Positions 11,701-22,162 of a DNA stretch of 64,000 nt are shown in pieces. The notes below the pieces were generated by a model that had not been told where the DNA came from, made no database searches, and saw nothing but the letters and a program-made list of their open reading frames with translations. This stretch comes from Plumapathes pennacea (taxonomy: Eukaryota; Cnidaria; Anthozoa; Antipatharia; Myriopathidae). The stretch covers positions 4,646,501 to 4,710,500 of the forward strand of contig OZ038468.1 of the NCBI GenBank assembly GCA_964036295.1. The letters run 5' to 3'. A program made the position numbers and the translations under genes. The number at the start of each line of letters is the position of its first letter. The stretch's first letter is position 1.

Positions 11701-14288
11701 CGTTCTAAGTTACAAGTACTGTCTTATATTTACTACTGTTACACAATCTATAAACGTCATTGAATATTTGGAAATATGCCTAAACAAGGGGACATCAGGT
11801 GAGCGTCTCAGCCAGAGTCAGTTCGTCACACGATAGTCGATTGAGCAATGTTTGTCACAATATCTATAGTAAGTTATATATCAGAATGCAGAATTCAGAA
11901 TGCATTTTAACTTCTAACATTGTTATGATTAGAGACTTAGATTTTCGATCCTTTAAATTCATATTTGTAATGTAGAAAGATCTTTCCCTCAGCTACATAT
12001 TCAAGACACAGAAGTACAGTTATCGATCGATTGACTTTAAAGCAGCTGAAAATCCTCTCTTAGGACGGAAATTAAAAACCACATCTCGCCGTGAAAATGA
12101 CATTTTGCTCTTTTAAGCTATATTTATAGTGGAGGATTCCTTTAAAGTTTGTTGCAGCTTCGCTTGCAATTGATCGGTGAAATTAAAAATTTGAGTTTGC
12201 CTAATCATGTGCAAAACCAATGGAAGACGTGTGAGAAATTGTTCTCTTTTTTTGCACTATGTAAATCTTAAGCAGCAGCATGCACTGTCTAAGTCAAATA
12301 CGTATTTAAACATGAAATGCACATTTATTTTTTAAAGTTCTACTGATGGTGTATTTAATCGACTAGTTTATAGCACCTTTACTTTGTTTCTCGTTTTCGC
12401 TTGACTAATGAATACATCTTACACACGGAAGAGTGTCTCAGTATATACTGCATTGTTTTCTAAAACATGTTTTTATCATCTTCATTTAGTAATACCAAGC
12501 GCAAGTAATGTTATAGGAGCAGGTGCATTGATAACGACACGAAGACATTGTATGAGAACGAAAACGTTAAGCGAGTTAAGCCTTTTCATCGTAGAAAACG
12601 TTTGAGTTCACACCAACAGAAAATCGATCAATACATCAGATGCAAACACCTGCAGAATTTGTTCGACATAAGCGCCAAATCCTAAATTAAAAACGTTGAT
12701 ACCAAATAGAAACGAATGCGGCAAAATAACAATTACTCATTTGCTTAGAAAGTCAGTAAACTAAAGCTAAGTTTAAAACACTGGCGTCTCGTTAATTAAG
12801 AAACATATTAATGTATTTCAACTTTCATCTAGAATTCAGCATGATCCCACAAACTGTAGTTTTAAACTATTATCGTGGGTAAATGTAGGTTGATTAACTG
12901 ACTGATCTGCACATAAATACATAAAAATACAAACATACAAATATACGAACACAGTTTAAGCATAAAACACAACAAACCTGCATATGTGCATGGGCAAAGT
13001 CGGCGTATATGTTGGTTATGTCCGGCTGCACAGTCAATTTTGCAAGGGATATTTGTCCCTCCATAACAGTGTTTTGACGTGACAGATATACAGGGATTAT
13101 CAGAATATTTGTAGGGATCTGAGGTCGTACAAGAGAAATTAAGCCGGTTAAATATATCCTTTGCGTCGCCACCAGGAAAACCTCCTTCCTCAACGCACAA
13201 CATGTCCTGTTGTTTACACTTGTCTTTGCAACTCTGCGCAGGTTCTGCCATGAAGTACTCGCTTGCTAGAAAGATTAAGTCATGTTAAGGGGCAGTGCCA
13301 TGAGATGCGCATGCGCATGCATTTGGTCCAATCTTGAAAACATTCGCACAATGTTTTCAAGTTTGAAATCCAAGACGGCGTTCACAACGGCGGCGGGCGA
13401 TCGAGCGGCAGATTCGTAGTGGACGCCATCTTGGATTTCGACCTCTTAATATTTCTGAAATTTCAAGTCCTGCGAAATTTGATACATATGTGCTATATGA
13501 ACCTATGAACCTGAAATTTTGCATATATTTTTAATGCTTTTTCCGTTTCTGGCACTTAGAGCCTTCGATGATGAATTTTCAGTCACGTGATGGATTTTGG
13601 TCATGTGACCAGCCTGATGCAAACTATTGGATAAGGCACTGCAAACTTTGAAGAGCAGGTGTACATGTGCGTTAATTTAAAAAAAAGGCAAAAAAAAAAA
13701 ACCTTGGAAGAGACCGGAAAAATGTTTTACATTTACCAAGAAAGACTTCTTATACTCAACGATATTTGATAGCAATACCTTTCGATCGGCAAAAATTATG
13801 TTTACTGCATGTTTTGAGTTGCAAAGCACCTGTTTGTTTTCAAACAGTCGAAAGAAAGCTGAACTTTCACATTTGTCATCGTGACGAGTTCACTGAGTGA
13901 CTGCTGTGAATACGGCAAACTAGCTACTTCTTTTTCTCAAGTATTTCGAGGTGAGGAAATTAAACATCACTACGAATGAACTTTTAAATATTTGAAACGC
14001 CGGTTGCGCACGCACGCAAACTGGTCAAGTGGTTCTTGATGCTTTTGTCTTGTGTTTTGGGGAAAAAAACATTGAAGCCATATAACAAATCATTTATCGA
14101 CCTTGCATTCGGTTCGTACGGGAAAATAATGCTCTTGTTCTCTTTTTACGTGTATGAACCTCTTATTAAAGCGAGCTTTTAGCGAAGCAACGCAGAGATG
14201 AAAATATAAATGACTTACTTCCATCAGAAAACACGCAGTCAAGCCCTTGAGCAAAAATAAGAATTTTAAGCCACTCAATCGCCCTCAT
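3037..14288 (-). CDS. Adhesion-type G-protein-coupled receptor (GAIN/GPS + 7TM)
   Basis: Minus-strand gene assembled from splice sites. Coding exons in transcript order: 14288-14219, 13265-12978, (10928-11260 stalk, uncertain), 10742-10577, 10305-10195, 7267-7164, 6833-6787, 6510-6384, 5736-5639, 5304-5193, 4757-4607, 4482-4395, 3965-3899, 3672-3590, 3466-3340, 3252-3037. Phases agree at every junction except around the stalk. Order of parts: signal peptide, ten-Cys module, Ser/Thr-rich stalk, GAIN, GPS with HL-T cleavage site, seven membrane segments, short basic cytoplasmic tail. Family knowledge: a surface receptor self-cleaved at GPS that signals through G proteins after tethered-peptide exposure. 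Ligand unknown. The ATG at 14288 is chosen because a hydrophobic leader follows it. Introns carry several small transposons. Class assignment is firm; no orthologue is named. Confidence 0.9.
5811..6270. mobile_element. TIR element in a receptor intron
   Basis: Starts GCACACGAGCAAGTTTTC and ends with its inverse (GAAAACTTGCTCGTGTGC). Internal subrepeats of ACAAGTTTTC and GAAAATTTG occur in both orientations, so much of the element folds back. No coding capacity. A shorter relative lies at about 23460-23640. Lies between the TM1 and GPS exons. Confidence 0.75.
6384..10742 (-). CDS. Receptor GAIN domain and GPS exons
   Basis: Five exons in phase. 10742-10577 gives helical GAIN sequence with MIDDRLKDTVKNNN and LRKWEDFKLNC. 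10305-10195 gives strands including FEFSRSEFELELPGELFQ. 7267-7164 gives PLLTLTLQPRLPPLL and NITLTIRHLK; its acceptor could instead be at 7272, but 7267 keeps phase. 6833-6787 (47 nt) gives PSFVFWNFS. 6510-6384 gives WSSRGCTIK and GSCNHLTTFAVLMQ. HL followed by T is the expected autoproteolysis site. Two of the four canonical GPS cysteines are replaced: Phe before VFW and Gly before SC. The 10195-7272 intron holds a large repeat element. Confidence 0.85.
7338..9100. mobile_element. Interspersed non-coding element, copy A
   Basis: Related over its length to 17912-19652. Starts near GCCAGTGAGCTCGCGG and ends with the hairpin-like GCTCGCTTGGGCCCCAGG followed by CCCCACGAGC. Inside, a unit of about 630 bp is repeated (from about 7640 and about 8270; for example, the segment at 7682 recurs at about 8311). 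Short frames within it are not convincing genes. The same terminus appears inverted at 32816 and 37212. Unclassified; a non-autonomous DNA transposon is the likeliest explanation. Confidence 0.65.
9101..10190. other. Receptor intron sequence without recognised content
   Basis: AT-rich sequence between the repeat element and the GAIN exon. I saw no exon, tRNA or clear repeat here. Confidence 0.5.
10928..11280 (-). CDS. Possible Ser/Thr-rich stalk exon of the receptor
   Basis: An open minus-strand frame of about 110 residues is rich in Ser, Thr and Pro (SINSSSSRTTMTSTLS). It lies between the ten-Cys exon and the GAIN exons, where adhesion GPCRs usually carry a mucin-like stalk. A GT follows the Asp-Asp codons near 10933, but joining it to the next exon at 10742 gives a stop. 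Either the boundary differs or the stretch is not coding. Low confidence. Confidence 0.35.
11300..11600. repeat. TGTTGGAC-rich repeat remnant
   Basis: GTCCAACATG and its inverse CATGTTGGAC-like words recur at about 11322, 11424, 11470, 11533 and 11560 in both orientations. This suggests a decayed inverted-repeat element. Flanked by receptor intron DNA to 12977 in which I see nothing else. Confidence 0.45.
12978..14288 (-). CDS. Receptor N-terminus: signal peptide exon and ten-cysteine module
   Basis: Part of the adhesion GPCR. The first exon (14288-14219) encodes a Met-Arg start followed by a hydrophobic core (LKILIFAQGL), typical of a signal peptide. It ends in phase 1 at GT 14218-14217. 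The second exon (13265-12978) starts in the matching phase and encodes about 95 residues with ten cysteines: SCKDKCK, LC, SC, PC, HC, PC, DC and a closing RRLCPC. I do not recognise a named domain. From memory, similar modules ending in a paired LCxC occur in cnidarian extracellular proteins, which is weak evidence. The even cysteine count and secretion signal imply a disulfide-bonded ligand-binding or matrix-binding head. Confidence 0.72.
13360..13442. repeat. Small hairpin repeat
   Basis: AAATCCAAGACGGCG and CGCCATCTTGGATTT are near-inverse arms around a GC-rich loop of about 45 bp. Probably a MITE remnant in the first intron of the receptor. Confidence 0.6.
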
Positions 14289-15180
14289 CGTTGAAAACGC
14301 TGCAGTTAACCACCAAGATAGCCACCGATTAACACAGCAAACTTCCCCGACCAGATGCAGAAGACAGTGTCACCACCGCTTTTTGCGGATTGTTTCACAA
14401 TCACATTAAAATATTGTTCTATTTACCAATGGGACATCTCTCAGTAAAGTTGACATAAAAAACGTTTAATGACCAATAGATGAATAACAGCTAATGGCAG
14501 AAATCAATTATTGAACGTTTGGAACTGAATACATCAAATTATAATAAATATATTAAACGACTGCTGAAGCCCTCGATATCCAGAAAATTAAACAGTTATG
14601 TATTTTTGTCACTTTTTAGACAAATATACAAAATATCAGTCCCTCGTGATTTTTGTTTTACATTGTTTTTTATTGTTTTACCATCTCATCCAGGATTATC
14701 TAAAATAGACAACCAATCAGCAACCTTCTTCCGACCACGAGAGAAATTCTTTCCGCTCGTATGGTTGCATTATTTACCGATTTTAATGTAAAATGTATGC
14801 AAGGATTATATTGCACACTTTGACATAACTGATGTATTGCAAATTATTTGCACAATGGGTCATTCTGTGTATACTAAAAGCCTCGATTATCAGAGAGCAT
14901 AATTTTCAGCATTGTTATTTTTACGAAGAACAATGTTCTAGTTTTTGTACTGTTGTTCGATATTTTAGTTTTCCGGTATATAAGGTGTTATATGTTTCCT
15001 TAATATTTATGTGACGCGACAGGTGCGTTTTAGATGTGTCAGTTTACTCTGCATAATTATTCATTGGATTCCTGTTAGCATCAGGGTTTGTTATTTACAC
15101 TTTATTTGCGGTTATGGATCTTTATGTCAAAAATTGGCCATAAAAATTGCGAAAAGTTTTCTGTAATCCCCGAACGAAGT
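14289..15180. other. Upstream region of the receptor; no gene seen
   Basis: Lies 5' of the receptor start codon and should hold its promoter. No TATA box, CpG-rich island or other element could be assigned by eye. Short frames here are AT-rich and unconvincing. Confidence 0.4.
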
Positions 15181-15300
15181 GAGGGAAATAATCATGACGC
15201 TAATGCATTAATTTGAAGACTCCAAGCGTGTCGCCATCTCGAAATTTAATATTCGTGTGTGTGTGTGTGTGTGTGCAATGCGACCTTTTTAGGCCAGGTG
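15180..15300. repeat. Repeat block with (GT)n microsatellite
   Basis: CCCCGAACGAAGTGAGGGAA, then CGCCATCTCGAAATTTAA, also occur at about 26848-26945, and the second half recurs at 31085-31195. A (GT) run of about 11 units sits at 15254-15275. In both full copies this block lies just upstream of a Helitron-like coding start, so it may be the element's 5' region. Confidence 0.65.
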
Positions 15301-15399
15301 CCTAAGGCAATGTCATAATAAGGCAATTACGTAATCATTGTCGATTCCGCTTTGAACGAAGCAACAATTGTACGTAACTGCGTTCACAAAATTGAATTT

Positions 15400-16532
15400 G
15401 AAAACTAGAAAACTTGAAACAGAACGGTCTCGCGAAGCTCGTCTTCAAAAGAGAAGGGAACAGGCACGGGCAAGGTGAAATTGTGAAACGATCAAACAGC
15501 GCCAAATACGTCTAGAGAAAGGACGACAATCACGTGCCGATGAAAAGATTCCGCAAAGAGAACAGCGCTTGAAAGCAAAACGGGAGCTTCAGAAGCAAAA
15601 GCGGGCCGAAGAAAAGACTCCACAAAGAGAACAACGCTTGAAAGCAAAACGGGAACTTCAGAAGCAAAAGCGGGCCGAAGAAAAGACTCCACAAAGAGAA
15701 CAACGCTTGAAAGCAAAACGGGAGCTTCAGAAGCAAAAGCGGGCCGAAGAAAAGACTCCACAAAGGGAACAACGCTTGAAAGCAAAACGGGAGCTTCAGA
15801 AGCAAAAGCGGGTCGAAGAAAAGACTCCACAAAGAGAACAACGCTTGAAAGAAAATCGGGAACTTCAGAAACAAAGGTGGGCCAAGCAGAGAACTCCTCA
15901 AAGAGAATCCAATCGCCAGCGAGTAGCTTCTCGACGTGCCAATGAATCGTCTGAACAGAATACCCGCAGGCTTCAAGCTCAAAAGGGAGCCAACACTCGA
16001 CGCCGACAACAACGTGCTGCAGTTGTCGAAGAACGTCGCAGACAGAAACAACAATATTTGCATAACCGTGGGTGGGCAAATCCAGAAACTCCTCCATTTC
16101 ACGAACAAGAGTAGGTACAGGAGGAACTCACTGCCTTTCACCGCTTCGAGGAAAATCTCCGACACTTACGCTGCAAGGTATGCAAAGAAACATGTCCGAT
16201 CACCAACCAAAGTATGTCCGAGCAGAACTACACCTGCACCAGGTGCAAGCGCGCGACAAAACACTTCGTGTCGATTGTTCTCGGCTGACAACGACATGGA
16301 TCCTGGAACAGTGCCTGCAGAACTACAGGACCTCACCGAAGTAGAGGAAATGTTGATCGCCAGAGCTTTCCCCATCATGTGTGTTTACCGGAAACACGGC
16401 GGTCAGCGTGGGTACAAAGGTCATGCCCTCAACTTGCCACAGGATGTTCAGGGATTTCTCAGCACTCTTCCAACCAATGTGAGTGATCTGACCGTTCTTA
16501 TCATCAGGAAGCAAGGGGCAGGTAAGAATTGA
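15400..16532 (+). pseudogene. Helitron N-terminal coding region (degenerate)
   Basis: The reading frame starts in Arg/Glu-rich sequence and runs through a 23-residue repeat (KAKRELQKQKRAEEKTPQ plus REQRL). Repeat starts are 15569, 15638, 15707, 15776 and 15845. After a TAG at 16112-16114 the same frame continues with a zinc-knuckle-like CKVC...CTRCKR (about 16171-16248). A frameshift in the CGCGCG run then leads to RLFSADNDMDPG, ELQDLTEVEEMLIARAFPIM and NLPQDVQGFLSTLP (to 16532). This order (basic repeats, CxxC/CxxC, FSADNxMDPG, LTxVEEMLI) is that of the N-terminal part of animal Helitron Rep/helicase proteins, often annotated DUF6570. Rep and helicase domains are absent. Clearly inactive. 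Confidence 0.78.
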
Positions 16533-17545
16533 AAACTATTCTGTATGGCTTTTATGGTTGTGTTTACATTTTTGACCTCTGTGTATTGATAGCCAAATTT
16601 GAACAATTATGCATTAATAGCAATACGGCCATTCGTTGTCATTGTTTATTTTCAACGAATAACAGCTAAACAAAGGATGCATGGTGAAATTTTGCTTTAT
16701 CTGAATTCCTGTTGTACAATCTCTTTATCACACATTCTTCAACTAAATATTGTTATCACCTACAGTGTACTGTGAAACATTTTACAATGTACTCAAGAAT
16801 TTAGGACCTATTCGTGTTAACATCCCAGGACAACAAATATTTATTTACAGTGCGCCAGATCCTTTGCAGCATCCTTTCAAGATTTATGTCAATTGTGGAT
16901 GAATAGTACAGGTTAGCTATGAGAGTGCATTGTAATGTGTACATCATTGTGAATTATCTCATCATCCTCTTGAAAATTTGGTGTCTTTTTGATTTTTGTA
17001 GGAGCAAACAGAGAGGTTCCTTGGCTAAACTAACACTTCAGTCCAAGTGGAAGTTCAATTTCTGTGCTGTTAAGGTAAGTACTGTACAATAAATTGCAAC
17101 AATATGTGGTGAAGACAAAAACCTGAATATGTGTTTTCATCTCCAAAAAGATCATGGTAAAGGAAATGTTCAAGTGAAGAAATCAGGCTGAGAAGTCAAC
17201 TCCTGTGCAGTTAAAGGATCCTCGTATACCAAGTCACTGACATCATGAAAGTGTAAGATTGTCAGGAGCCAATAATGAACTCGATGGTGATATCTCTAAC
17301 AGGAATGCCAAAGGAAAATGTTCTCAAGGACACTGGCCTGTATACTCTGTCAAGTAACCCCAAGAAAAATTAAATTTGGGTGTTTTCTTAAAATTTAGAA
17401 TGGTACTGTATTGTGCTCAAGTGGACGACATGCTCAGAGCCAAGTATTTTTTCTGTGTTCCCTTCTGACACAAGGTTTTGTTAGTTACTTATTTGTTAGA
17501 GGTTGTTTGCTTTTTATGAAGGAAAACTTCAGTTCAGTTAATATG
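16533..17545. other. Sequence after the Helitron fragment; no gene recognised
   Basis: A GTAAG donor-like site follows the last Helitron codons near 16521, and another follows CTGTGCTGTTAAG near 17073. Spliced Helitron-derived exons are possible, but I could not match any peptide. Confidence 0.35.
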
Positions 17546-17549
17546 TAAT

Positions 17550-17893
17550 ATATAGAGGATATTACACGGCGGCGCGAAGATATGAATTTTATTTTCGAGT
17601 GGTAAAAACAATATTTTACGAACGAGCGATTCGCGAGTGAGTAAAATATTGTTTTTACCACGAGAAAATAAAATCCATATCTTCAAGCCGCCGTGTAATT
17701 TTCTTTTTATTATATTAGACACGAGTGTTTTACGAGAAATTGCACAAACAACCGTGCAAAAGCGGGAAATGACGCCAACGATATCCTCACTAGTGAGGAT
17801 ATGGAAAATACGCCACTCGGGTCCCGGATGTAGTTTCGTATGGATTTTACGCACGGTATATTTTCCAGTAAAACACTCGTGTCTATATAATAA
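17550..17893. mobile_element. Two adjacent foldback elements
   Basis: First hairpin: ATTACACGGCGGC... (about 17560) pairs with ...GCCGCCGTGTAAT (about 17687-17699), and the arms extend through AAAACAATATTTTAC. Second: TATTATATTAGACACGAG (17709-17734 arm) pairs with CTCGTGTCTATATAATA (17868-17893 arm), enclosing TCCTCACTAGTGAGGA, itself palindromic. Non-coding MITE-like DNA. Confidence 0.8.
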
Positions 17894-17911
17894 AAGTGGC
17901 AACTAGACTGG

Positions 17912-19652
17912 CGTTGCCAGTGAGCTCGCGGTGTTAGTTGGGTCGACAGCAGAATAAACTAAAATGGAAAGCAAGGACAAGAGCGGAACTTCCGGGAGAC
18001 TTCCAGTTTCTCACCAGAAATATATCACACAGTATAGAGAACTTGGCTTTTGACACCTTGCTTAAATGAAACCTGATTAAACTATAAATTTATCATTACA
18101 ACACTCATACACTTGGTTCTTAAAGGTTGAGCGACTCTGCATTTTGAGCTTAGAAGCGAAACGGTTACCCACCGAGTAAATCTGAGTAATGCGTGACTTG
18201 TCTTTTTATGAATCAATTTTGACAGTTTGACTTCGAACACTTAATTCTAATCAGAGGCCACGATTATTCCAGCCTTTGCTTCAATACTAGTCTGTCTTGT
18301 TTTTTAACTGAATGCGTTTCACTTCTATCAGGCTTTCGAGTATTTGTGCTTTGTAACAAATATAAAATTGAAAGCGAGGAATGTAACACGAGCACAACAC
18401 GAGACTTGTTTACAATATTATTGCGGTTTTGCTCACAGCGTGTTCAGTCCATTTGCGACTGCAAACTCAATGCTCGGGACTATTTCGGTGTATTTTTCAT
18501 TTCTAGTATACACACAGGGCAGCCCAGGCTCCGAGGGTCTGTCTGTCTGTCACACAGTGATATGTGATACCTTTGTTATTACGAAAGAACATGACCTTTG
18601 GCAATTATAAAGAAATGTCTGGGGATTTTGGTCGTTCGCCGAACGGCGGTCTTCGGCAACGATTGAACTTAAAAACTGGCTAAATATGTTTAGTTGCGCG
18701 TCATCTTACCTCTCTCCGAACGTCAGTTTGCTGCGCTCGCTGGAACCGGTATAAATTCTGGGACGAAATTCTGACATCTATTCTTATGCACAATCGAATT
18801 CGACTCTTATTTCTAATCAGAGGCCACGATCAATCCAGCCTTCGCTTCAATACTTGTGTGTTTTCTTGTATTAACTGAATGCGTTTCTTCTATTAGACTT
18901 TCGAGCATTCGTGCTTTGTAATAAATATAAAATTGAAAGCGAGGAATGTAACACGAATCATGTTTAAAATATTATTGCGGTTTTGTTCACAGTGTGTTCA
19001 GTCCATTTGTGACTGCAAACTTAATACTCAGGACTATTTCGGTGTATTTTTCATTTCTGGTATACAATGAAAAAATGAAAGAAACATTTCAACAGGCAAT
19101 GTACGATAAGCAGAAGAATTTTAAGATGCAACAGATGTCATGTACAGAGTGAAGCATAAATCGTCATTGTTTTGCGGCTAAAGCTCATCGTAGCTTTGGT
19201 TTCCGCTTTCGGCTTGTTTTCTTCTCAGAAGTATTTCGTGTCGCCACAGAAAGTTTCGTCGGGACTAAATATTTAGCGGCTACAGAGATATTTGCAATCC
19301 CCCAGCGGTATCCATCAAACATCGTTTTACGGCTATTCTCAAAGCTTCCGCGGTGAACTGAAGAACGCAAGCCAAAATCGTTCCCTAACATCCAGTTTAT
19401 CAGTGCGTGTTCGGCACAAACCCAAACGGTGTTGAGTTTGAATTAAATGCAGTTAACTTTTACACACAAGTACCGAGCAATTCATAGCCACACTCGAGTT
19501 GTTTAACGAAGTCACTTACGTCATTGCATATCACGTGATAATCTGAACTAATCACCGTGTGCCCATTCTCGACCGACAAAAAGGAAAAAAATTAAAAAAT
19601 TAAAATTGCGTTTTTAAGCTCGCGCTGGGCCCCAGGCCCCCGCGAGCAATAA
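17912..19652. mobile_element. Interspersed non-coding element, copy B
   Basis: Second copy of the 7338-9100 family. Same start (GCCAGTGAGCTCGCGG) and end (GGCCCCAGGCCCCCGCGAGC), again with two tandem internal units (about 18240 and about 18815). An unrelated stretch of about 250 bp around 18520-18780 interrupts the first unit. Confidence 0.65.
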
Positions 19653-19802
19653 CATGTGAGTAAGACCAGCACCAAGGTAGACAGTAACCAATATTGTAAC
19701 AACAAGTTTAAACCCTTTCACACCCAAGAGTGATCAAATTCAATTTTCTCCTTCAGTTGGAAATGTACTGTATTGTACAGTAAAGAGAATACATAGATCT
19801 TA

Positions 19803-19936
19803 TTAACCGAGCGCGCGGTCCGTACAGTAAGTTATGGACCGAGTTTTTTCGTCGCCCTAAGCGCGCTCGGGCCATAAGGCGACGAAAAAAACGAGGATCC
19901 ATAACTTACGGTACGGACCAAGCAAACGAGGTTAAT
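19803..19936. mobile_element. Foldback element
   Basis: ATTAACCGAGCGCGCGGTCC / TACAGTAAGTTATGGA pair with TCCATAACTTACGGTA / GGACC...GGTTAAT. A CGTCGCC/GGCGACG stem lies in the middle. Related words recur near 21000-21055. Confidence 0.75.
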
Positions 19937-19942
19937 AAGATA

Positions 19943-21088
19943 TTTATTATATGGCTTTAGATCTTTCGGCAAACACAAAACAAGGCCCCAACGAGTACTC
20001 GTCTCGTTCATTCAACAACATCAATCGCGATCAGGCATGAATTACGCACGTTTGTTTTCACAACAAATTCAGTTAACAGCTTACAATTCTACCGATTTGA
20101 AAATCTTGAAAGAAAATAAGCGTTTGTCGAATCAACTGCCTAGATAAAATTAATACTAATTTGTTCTGAGCTGAATGAAATGGCCCATAGCGTGTGTCAA
20201 GCAACGACACTGCAGTGAACTTTATTCAGTGAACGACTCGAACTCGCCCTTGCTCGCTCACTAAAGATTAAAAAAAACTGCAGTCTTATCTCTTTCCAGA
20301 AGAAACTGCTTTGTAACTCAGAGTATTTTTTATTCTTTTGAATAAGTTTCTTACACGTACAATAATGTAGAAGGCAAAATGGCACTAAAAGAAAATCATT
20401 TCATCACAAACTGCGACCGACACATCGTTGAAAGTTATATTATTCAAAACTCACCGCTTAATTTTCCTGCCTCCTCGTGGAGCGTTTAGGTTTCTTCCAG
20501 CAAAATAAACGTCCTCAAATCACCAGGGCGTTTTGTCCCAGTCAGTGATTTCGAAATACAGAGTTCTCGTGCATTGTGAAAAATTTATTTACAGTCTTCA
20601 CAGTGCGCCATGACGAGCAAACATGTCTGCAAAACTTGATTCTTGCACGGTTTTAGTCATAACTGTTCACGGTGATTGTTCGCTTTCCACTTTCTTCCTG
20701 GCAAGTGTGCAAATTTTAATACAAAGGTGAAACAACCCTCCATACTCTGCAGCGCTTGTTGTCAATGACGGCTGAGGTCGCAAGCAATTTTTTCCTCGGA
20801 TGTTTTCCTTCTTCGTAACGGTCATTTTCCAAGATTGTAAGCTTTCCCCGATCATCATAACTTAACAGTGAGTATCCGGAACGTTTAAACTTCCCATTGC
20901 ACTTCTGGGCCTTTCATGACAAACGTTTAGCAACTTTTCGAGTAATCATTTGCGATCCATATGTGTTATGGACCGGTAAAATTGACCAATCAGAACGTGC
21001 GTAAAATCAATTTGCGGTCCGTACAGGAAAGTATGGACCGGTAAATTAACCAATCGTAGCGTGCGTAGTATCAGTGCCATATAATAAA
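19943..21088. mobile_element. TIR element, about 1.15 kb, non-coding
   Basis: Begins TTTATTATATGGC and ends GCCATATAATAAA, exact 13-bp inverted termini. Near the right end it carries GGTCCGTACAGGAAAGTATG and a related CGATCCATATGTGTTATGGA motif shared with the foldback element to its left. No convincing ORF. Non-autonomous DNA transposon inferred. Confidence 0.6.
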
Positions 21089-21349
21089 GGTTTTTATACC
21101 GAGTTGGTTAGATGAATGCTGACTGAACTGTCACTTCTCACTACATATTTTATAATATTAATTTATATAATTTCTTTTGAAATTAAAGCTGAAAGATTCT
21201 GCATTTTAAACTTGGGAGTCAAAGGGTTGTTTACCTGTATTAAGTTCATGATAGTGTTATACCCTTATCCTCCAAGGGATTGTGTAGCAAAAGTGTTAAA
21301 AAATTTTTGCGTCGAAACTTTAGTAAAAGGCAGAGCAAAAGGCTGCTGT

Positions 21350-21440
21350 TGTTGAGCTACCAAAACAATATATGCCAGGCCAGAGTGAGGGGATATCTGC
21401 GATTATCGTATTTCTAGTAGTAGGACTGTGGGACAAATGC
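21350..21440. repeat. Dispersed repeat shared with 28208-28290
   Basis: GCGATTATCGTATTTCTAGT, preceded by CAGAGTGAGGGG, occurs in both places, with related flanks starting at a TACCAAA word. Function unknown. Confidence 0.55.
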
Positions 21441-21928
21441 AAAACCCAAAACGATTTTCGCTCATCTGAAAGACTTTTATACGAAACGCTTAATTTCAAA
21501 GTTTTATGGAAAAGTGAGTGCAACGGCGGTTTCTTTCTTACGTTTTTTTCTTTCGGAAACAAGATGGCGTACTTACGGCTTTCGTCGGCACGAGATCGGA
21601 AAGCATTCGTTGTGACGTCATAGTTGCCCAAAGCGATCCAAACGCAAATAGAAACAGAGTGAAGATGGTGCACTGTGTGGCGTTATCTGAGGCTGGTATT
21701 TGCCCTAACTTGTCTTCTTTTTATTAACTCGAACACCAGGCATAAGTTATATTTTGCATGTTGTATTTACTGTTTTACCACAACACACTAGTTTCTCGCT
21801 CTCTGATTGATCGATTTACCGTGGTAAATAAGAGTCCAGATAACGATGCTGACGCCAGCATGTCACGTTTTGCAGCGAAATACAACGAAAGTTTCCTGTA
21901 TATTTCTAAATGTTGTGGTAAAAAAACA

Positions 21929-22107
21929 AATTTCCACTGGTTTGCCATGGTGTGGACTCTTATTTACCACGATCTACGTCATCACATGGTCAAAATGTTG
22001 CGGACTGACGCGGCGAAGCCGCCTCGTGAGTCCACAACATTTTGACCATGTGATGACGTAAATCGTGGTAAATAAGAGTCCACACCACGGCAAACCAGTG
22101 GAAATTT
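21929..22107. mobile_element. Near-perfect foldback, about 180 bp
   Basis: Arms of about 88 bp start with AAATTTCCACTGGTTTGCC and end with its inverse GGCAAACCAGTGGAAATTT, with almost no loop (centre about 22018, GCGGCGAAGCCGC). GTGGTAAATAAGAGTCCA also occurs once more at 21821-21838, suggesting an older related element. Confidence 0.85.
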
Positions 22108-22162
22108 ATTAAATAGAAAGATAAAGAAGACTTTCAATTATACAGAATGAACCTTTCAGCTT

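Noticed and set aside
15936..16532. + strand 198-codon ORF as a single protein
   Set aside because: Only its second half (from about RLFSADNDMDPG) matches Helitron sequence; the first half is an out-of-frame reading of the 15569 frame.
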